Below are positions 7,786 through 11,683 of a stretch of DNA of 11,683 bases, piece by piece. The stretch spans positions 1 through 11,683 of the forward strand of contig LUZO01000396.1 in the NCBI GenBank assembly GCA_001603685.1. The letters are read 5' to 3'. Both the position numbers and the translations under genes were made by a program. Each line of letters opens with the position of its first letter. Position 1 is the stretch's first letter. The notes beneath the pieces were generated by a model. It ran no database searches, was not told the DNA's origin, and worked only from the letters and a program-made list of their open reading frames with translations. Source of the stretch: Bacteroidales bacterium Bact_23. GTDB lineage: Bacteria > Bacteroidota > Bacteroidia > Bacteroidales > Lentimicrobiaceae.

Positions 7786-10269
7786 ATGACTTTACCTGAG
7801 ACTTACAGGAGATCCTCTTTTTACGGCATATTCGCCGGCATATTCCTGGTTTTTGCCTTATCGCTTTTCGCACCATCGGCCACCTATGGTCAGAACCGCA
7901 GGATAGCTGCTGCCGAAGAGGCTTTTAATAACTTCCAGTACAATGTTGCCGTAAGCCGGTACAAAAAAGCATATTCCAAATCGAAAAGCAGGCCTGAAAA
8001 AGACCGCATTTCGTTTCAGATGGCCGAGTGCTACCGCAAGATGAACCAGACAAAACGGGCTGAAGTGCTCTATCGCCGCATCATTAAAAGCGATTACACC
8101 CGGCGCAACCCCATCGTTTATCTGCATTATGCCAATATGCTCAGGGCCAATGAGAAATACAACGATGCGAAGGAGTACTACACCATTTACATAGAAAACG
8201 AACCGGATGATCCGCAGGGGCCAAATGGCGTGAAATCGTGCGAACTGGCAGCCGAATGGATTGCCAACCCCACAAAATTTACGATAACCAATCTGAAAAA
8301 AGTCAACTCGAAGAACGACGACTTTGCCCCCACCTATGCCGACAAGTTCTATAATGCCCTGATCTTCACCTCCACCCGCGAAGGCAGCACCGGTAAAGGA
8401 ATTGACGACTGGACCGGCCAGAACTTCAGCGACCTGTTCCTTACGCGCCAGGACAGAAAAGGGGAATGGAGCGAACCGGTATCGGCCGATCCCGAAGGGA
8501 AACTGAATACCGGTGCAAATGAAGGAGCACCTGCATTCAACGACAAATTTTCCACCTTATATTATACCCGCTGCGGCAATGCCGATGACGAAACCACCAC
8601 CTGCCAGATTATGATGATCAAGAAATCGGGACGCGGATGGGGCGAGCCGCAGCTTGTAAAACTGGGGAGCGACACCACCGCTTCAAACGGCCATCCGGCA
8701 ATCAGTTCCGATGAGCTTACCCTCATATTCTCGAGCGATCGCAAAGGCGGGCAGGGAGGCAAAGACCTGTGGATTGCCACCAGGACGAGCACTACCGATG
8801 AGTTCAAAAAGCCGATGAATCTCGGAGCCGTAATCAATACGCCGGGCGATGAGGTGTTCCCCTTTCTCAGAAACGACACCACCCTCTATTTCGCTTCAAA
8901 CGGCCATCCCGGACTTGGCGGACTCGACATTTTCAAATCCGTGAAACGCGGCGATGAATGGACTACTCCCGTTAACCTCGAAGTGCCCGTCAATTCCAGC
9001 GCCGACGACTTTGCCATGATCTTTCAGCCGGGCGAGGAACAGGGCTTCTTCACCTCAAACCGCAAAGGCGGAAAGGGCGGAGACGACATTTACGCATTTA
9101 CCAACCCGCCGCTGATTTTCACCCTGCAGGGTACCGTAAAGGATGATATGACGCTGCAGTTCGTTCCCCTGGCAACCGTCAGGCTGGTAGGTTCCGACGG
9201 CTCATCGGTGGATGCAAAAACCGACCCCAAAGGATTCTATTCATTCAGCAAATCGCAGATTAAACCCAATACCACCTACGAGCTTACCGTACTGAAAGAC
9301 AATTACTTCAACAAGAAAGCGCGTGAAACCACCGTTGGTCTGGAGAAAAACAAGGATTTCGTAATTGACTTTATGCTCGAGCCGATTCCGGAAAAGCCCG
9401 TTGTTCTGCCCGACATTCTTTACGACCTTGCAAAATGGGATCTCAAGCCACAGTATCAGGACTCGCTTCAGGGGCTGATCAAAACGCTGCTTGAGAATGA
9501 AACGGTTATCATCGAGCTGGCTTCGCACACCGACGCCCGCGATACCGAAGAGCGAAACGACATCCTGTCGCAGCGCCGTGCCGAATCGGTGGTAAACTAC
9601 CTGATCGACAGGGGAATTGATGCTGAACGACTGGTAGCCAAAGGATACGGCGAACGCGTTCCCAGGGTGCTGATGAAAGATATTGTAAAGGATGGATTCC
9701 GGTTTAAAGCAGGCACAAGGCTTACCGAATCATTCATCGATTCACTGAAAACCGTTCCGGAGCGTGAGGCTGCACATGCCCTGAACCGCCGCACCGAATT
9801 CCGCGTGCTCAGCAAGGATTATGTTCCGAAGCCCAAAAACAAGGCTGTTACCCAGAAAGTTGACATTCAGGTAAATCCCGAGGACAACATCGTAGCCATT
9901 GAAGTTGGCAAAGGCGGTTCGGTTACCATCCCGACCCTTATCAACGGCCACACAATCAGGGCAATGCTCGACCGTGACGACCGCGGCCTTATCCTTTCGC
10001 TTGCCGAAGCACAGATACTGCTGAAAGCCGGCGCCATTACCAAGGACGATTTTGTGGGCGATGCCAATGTAATCCTGGCCGAAGGCTCAATCGCCGATAA
10101 GGCTGTATTTAAAATAAAGGAGTTCAAAATCGGCCTGAAAACCATCAGCAACATTGAGGCCGGCGTTTCGCACAAAATCACCGAAGGGGCGATTATTGGC
10201 GAAAGCACCATCAATATGCTCGGAAGATTTAAGATTGACGAAGCAAACAAGAAGCTGATTTTCAATTAA
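7786..10269 (+). CDS. PorE-like outer-membrane protein (TPR, PD40 propeller, carboxypeptidase-regulatory-like and OmpA domains) with extra C-terminal retropepsin-like domain
   Basis: An 827-aa envelope protein. In order: signal peptide (1-35, 'SATYG' before Gln36); TPR-like helices (~38-135, e.g. 'AEEAFNNFQYNVAVSRYKKAY'); a PD40/WD40-like propeller (~185-440) with blades such as 'LIFSSDRKGGQGGKDLWI' (313-330), 'LYFASNGHPGLGGLDIF' (367-383) and 'GFFTSNRKGGKGGDDIY' (420-436); a carboxypeptidase-regulatory-like beta domain (~443-532); and an OmpA-like peptidoglycan-binding domain (~540-680) with 'HTDARDTEERNDILSQRRA' (581-599) and 'LNRRTEFRV' (667-675). This order matches PorE of the type IX secretion system, which tethers the machinery to peptidoglycan. 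PorE itself would stop near residue 680; here a linker and ~125 more residues form a retropepsin-like domain (listed separately). Cys residues are few and no lipobox is evident. Start is the first ATG, in front of the signal peptide. It ends just before an intrinsic terminator. A general OmpA-family protein outside T9SS is the main alternative. Confidence 0.9.
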   Translation: MTLPETYRRSSFYGIFAGIFLVFALSLFAPSATYGQNRRIAAAEEAFNNFQYNVAVSRYKKAYSKSKSRPEKDRISFQMAECYRKMNQTKRAEVLYRRIIKSDYTRRNPIVYLHYANMLRANEKYNDAKEYYTIYIENEPDDPQGPNGVKSCELAAEWIANPTKFTITNLKKVNSKNDDFAPTYADKFYNALIFTSTREGSTGKGIDDWTGQNFSDLFLTRQDRKGEWSEPVSADPEGKLNTGANEGAPAFNDKFSTLYYTRCGNADDETTTCQIMMIKKSGRGWGEPQLVKLGSDTTASNGHPAISSDELTLIFSSDRKGGQGGKDLWIATRTSTTDEFKKPMNLGAVINTPGDEVFPFLRNDTTLYFASNGHPGLGGLDIFKSVKRGDEWTTPVNLEVPVNSSADDFAMIFQPGEEQGFFTSNRKGGKGGDDIYAFTNPPLIFTLQGTVKDDMTLQFVPLATVRLVGSDGSSVDAKTDPKGFYSFSKSQIKPNTTYELTVLKDNYFNKKARETTVGLEKNKDFVIDFMLEPIPEKPVVLPDILYDLAKWDLKPQYQDSLQGLIKTLLENETVIIELASHTDARDTEERNDILSQRRAESVVNYLIDRGIDAERLVAKGYGERVPRVLMKDIVKDGFRFKAGTRLTESFIDSLKTVPEREAAHALNRRTEFRVLSKDYVPKPKNKAVTQKVDIQVNPEDNIVAIEVGKGGSVTIPTLINGHTIRAMLDRDDRGLILSLAEAQILLKAGAITKDDFVGDANVILAEGSIADKAVFKIKEFKIGLKTISNIEAGVSHKITEGAIIGESTINMLGRFKIDEANKKLIFN
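9895..10266 (+). other. C-terminal retropepsin-like domain of the PorE-like protein, catalytic motif degenerate
   Basis: Residues ~704-827 of the preceding gene. Features of the Bacteroidota retropepsin-like family are visible in order: a strand 'VTIPTLINGHTIRAML' (713-728); the position of the catalytic turn; a helix 'LSLAEAQILLKAGAITKDD' (737-755); 'VGDANVILAEGSIADKAVF' (757-775); the 'EFKIGLKTISNIEAGVSH' strand pair (779-796); and 'AIIGESTINMLGRFKID' (802-818), the equivalent of the usual LLG-x-x-x-L-x-x-F. At the catalytic turn, where active enzymes read Asp-Thr/Ser-Gly-Ala, this protein reads Asp729-Arg-Asp-Asp-Arg-Gly. It is therefore predicted to be inactive as a protease. The assignment rests on my reading of motif order and was not tested by a profile search. 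Confidence 0.68.
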
Positions 10270-10276
10270 AAACCAG

Positions 10277-10305
10277 AGCCGGCCGCTGATGCAGCCGGCT
10301 TTTTT
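10277..10305 (+). terminator. intrinsic terminator between the PorE-like gene and purM
   Basis: AGCCGGC (10277-10283) pairs perfectly with GCCGGCT (10294-10300). A C/A mismatch and two further G-C pairs sit inside, closing a TGAT loop. The stem runs into six T residues (10300-10305). It begins 8 bp after the stop codon of the PorE-like gene and ends 16 bp before the purM start, so some readthrough or a promoter overlapping this short gap is needed to express purM. Confidence 0.87.
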
Positions 10306-10321
10306 GTCCGGAAGAAAGATC

Positions 10322-11494
10322 ATGTCACAGGAATCACGATACATTCAAAGAGGCGTTTCGGCAGGCAAGGAGGATGTTCACAGCGCCATTGCCGGTATCG
10401 ATAAAGGGCTCTACCCAAAAGCATTCTGCAAAATCATTCCCGATATTCTGGGAGGCGATGCGGAATGGTGCAACATTATGCACGCCGACGGCGCAGGGAC
10501 GAAATCGTCGCTGGCATACCTCTACTGGAAAGAAACCGGCGATCTGAGCGTATGGAAAGGCATCGCGCAGGACGCCGTTGTGATGAACACCGACGATCTG
10601 CTTTGTGTCGGAGCTACCGATAACATCCTGCTCTCTTCAACCATCGGGCGGAATAAGAACAAAATCCCCGGCGAGGTGATTGCAGCCATCATCAACGGAA
10701 CCGAAGAGTTTCTTGAAGAGATGCGCAGTTACGGCGTGGGAATCTATTCCACCGGAGGGGAGACCGCCGATGTGGGCGACCTGGTGCGCACCATCATCGT
10801 TGACTCTACCGTAACCGCCCGCATGCCCAGGAATCAGGTGGTATCCAACCACCGCATTCAGGCAGGGGATGTGATTGTGGGGCTGGCATCGTACGGACAG
10901 GCTAAATACGAAACGGCCTACAACGGAGGCATGGGCAGCAACGGGCTTACCTCGGCACGACACGATGTCTTCAACAAGGCGTATGCTTCGCTATTCCCCG
11001 AAAGCTTCGATCCGGAAGTACCTGAATCGCTGGCATACTGCGGAAGCTACAGGCTCACCGATCCTTCGCCGGTTGCCGGAGTGGATATGGGAAAACTGGT
11101 ACTCTCCCCTACCCGTACCTACGCGCCGGTCATCAAAAAGATGCTGGACCTGCACCGGGAGAATATCCACGGAATGATACACTGTTCGGGCGGCGCTCAG
11201 ACCAAAGTGCTGCATTTTGTTGACAACCTTCATATTGTAAAAGACAACCTTTTCGAAATTCCGCCACTGTTCAGCATCATTCAGGAGCAGTCCGGCACAT
11301 CGTGGCAGGAGATGTATAAGGTATTCAATATGGGCCACCGGATGGAATTATATGTTCCTGAGGCGATTGCGCCGGAACTGATTGCCATTTCCGAAAGCTT
11401 TGGCATTCCGGGAAAGGTGGTAGGAAGATGCGAGCCATCGGATAGCAGGCGCCTCAGCATCCATTCAGGAAACGAGATTTACTCCTACCAATAA
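10322..11494 (+). CDS. purM: phosphoribosylformylglycinamidine cyclo-ligase (AIR synthase)
   Basis: Cytoplasmic enzyme of de novo purine synthesis that converts FGAM and ATP to aminoimidazole ribonucleotide (step five). The protein is 390 aa from this start and belongs to the longer Bacteroidota form rather than the ~345-aa proteobacterial form. Visible motifs: 'YIQRGVSAGKEDVH' (7-20), the ATP-binding 'HADGAGTK' (54-61), 'DDLLCVGA' (91-98), 'GGETADVGDLVR' (145-156), 'GMGSNGLTSARHD' (203-215), 'SPTRTYAPV' (262-270), 'CSGGAQTKVLHF' (288-299) and 'VFNMGHRMEL' (334-343). An in-frame ATG at 10289 is rejected as the start because it lies inside the terminator hairpin of the previous gene. The ATG at 10322 has GGAAG (10310-10314) 7 nt upstream and gives the N-terminus expected for the family. 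No other purine genes are visible in the window. Confidence 0.93.
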   Translation: MSQESRYIQRGVSAGKEDVHSAIAGIDKGLYPKAFCKIIPDILGGDAEWCNIMHADGAGTKSSLAYLYWKETGDLSVWKGIAQDAVVMNTDDLLCVGATDNILLSSTIGRNKNKIPGEVIAAIINGTEEFLEEMRSYGVGIYSTGGETADVGDLVRTIIVDSTVTARMPRNQVVSNHRIQAGDVIVGLASYGQAKYETAYNGGMGSNGLTSARHDVFNKAYASLFPESFDPEVPESLAYCGSYRLTDPSPVAGVDMGKLVLSPTRTYAPVIKKMLDLHRENIHGMIHCSGGAQTKVLHFVDNLHIVKDNLFEIPPLFSIIQEQSGTSWQEMYKVFNMGHRMELYVPEAIAPELIAISESFGIPGKVVGRCEPSDSRRLSIHSGNEIYSYQ

Positions 11495-11683
11495 AATCAG
11501 CTTTTAATCAACCTCATAAGCTCTGATACCTGCCAAATGAAATTTATGCGAACCGGTTTTTCCGGTCATCGCCGGATCAGGCTGTTGGTTTTTCCGGCTT
11601 AGCCGAGAGACATCACTTCCGATGATTTTACGGCAAAAACCGGAACCATATAATACGAATTGTATTTACAAAATAGTCCAAAC
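11495..11683. other. non-coding tail with short repeats, no gene recognised
   Basis: No convincing gene, tRNA or terminator was seen in the last 189 bp. The 11-mer GGTTTTTCCGG occurs twice in direct orientation (11555-11565 and 11587-11597, 32 bp apart), and a related inverted sequence, GGCAAAAACCGG, lies at 11632-11643. A minus-strand frame of about 21 codons from an ATG around 11569 is open but has no coding character. The region probably separates purM from a gene beyond the window. Confidence 0.5.
11555..11643. repeat. short direct and inverted repeat cluster (GGTTTTTCCGG)
   Basis: Two exact 11-bp direct copies (11555-11565, 11587-11597) are followed by an inverted near-copy (11632-11643). 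The first copy also forms a small hairpin, ACCGG-TTTTT-CCGGT. The pattern could be chance in an AT/CCGG-rich spacer, or paired regulator sites for a gene to the right. Confidence 0.4.

Noticed and set aside
9970..9987. Frameshift or sequencing error as the explanation for the missing DTGA
   Set aside because: Family-like sequence continues in the same frame before and after this turn, so a compensated pair of indels would be needed. Plain substitution is simpler, though a read-level check is still possible.
10289..10321. In-frame ATG at 10289 as the purM start (adding 11 residues)
   Set aside because: The ATG lies in the loop of the terminator hairpin of the upstream gene. The ATG at 10322 has a purine-rich GGAAG at proper distance and gives the expected N-terminus.
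11507..11572. Short minus-strand open frame near the right edge (about 21 codons from ATG)
   Set aside because: Too short, no ribosome-binding site, composition dominated by the local repeat, and no recognisable protein motif.

Overview
The window looks like a chromosomal segment from a member of the Bacteroidota, probably close to the Bacteroidales/Marinilabiliales. The main reasons are: a fused SecDF protein; a secreted protein with a C-terminal type IX secretion (T9SS) sorting domain; a PorE-like TPR/PD40/OmpA protein; the roughly 390-residue Bacteroidota form of PurM; a promoter of the TTG-N19-TAnnTTTG type in front of secDF; and starts that mostly lack a Shine-Dalgarno sequence. I see no phage, transposon, CRISPR or RNA genes. 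Nothing in the base or codon use stood out by eye as foreign.

Layout. (1) 68-787 (+) is a LOG-family nucleotide phosphoribohydrolase. (2) 846-1310 (+) is a small standalone retropepsin-like aspartic protease with an intact DTGA motif. (3) 1300-3555 (-) is a large secreted FG-GAP/VCBS beta-propeller protein with a T9SS sorting domain, convergent with gene 2 and overlapping it by 11 bp. (4) 3825-6959 (+) is secDF, with a consensus-like promoter at 3750-3780 and a strong intrinsic terminator at 6981-7013. (5) 7161-7613 (+) is a TatA/TatB-type subunit with a long coiled-coil tail. (6) 7786-10269 (+) is a PorE-like outer-membrane/peptidoglycan-binding protein that carries an extra C-terminal domain, followed by an intrinsic terminator at 10277-10305. 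(7) 10322-11494 (+) is purM. The last 189 bp appear non-coding.

Functionally, the middle of the window is about protein export: SecDF (Sec pathway), a Tat subunit, a PorE-like candidate T9SS/envelope component and a probable T9SS cargo protein. The terminators and spacers suggest separate transcription units rather than one operon, so the link is one of neighbourhood only. LOG and PurM are nucleotide-metabolism housekeeping genes.

The most interesting observation is in gene 6. After the OmpA-like domain, the protein continues for about 125 residues that read as a retropepsin-like fold, but the catalytic Asp-Thr-Gly-Ala is replaced by Asp-Arg-Asp-Asp. This looks like a pseudoprotease domain fused to a peptidoglycan-anchored outer-membrane protein. 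All family assignments were made by reading motifs, without a database search.
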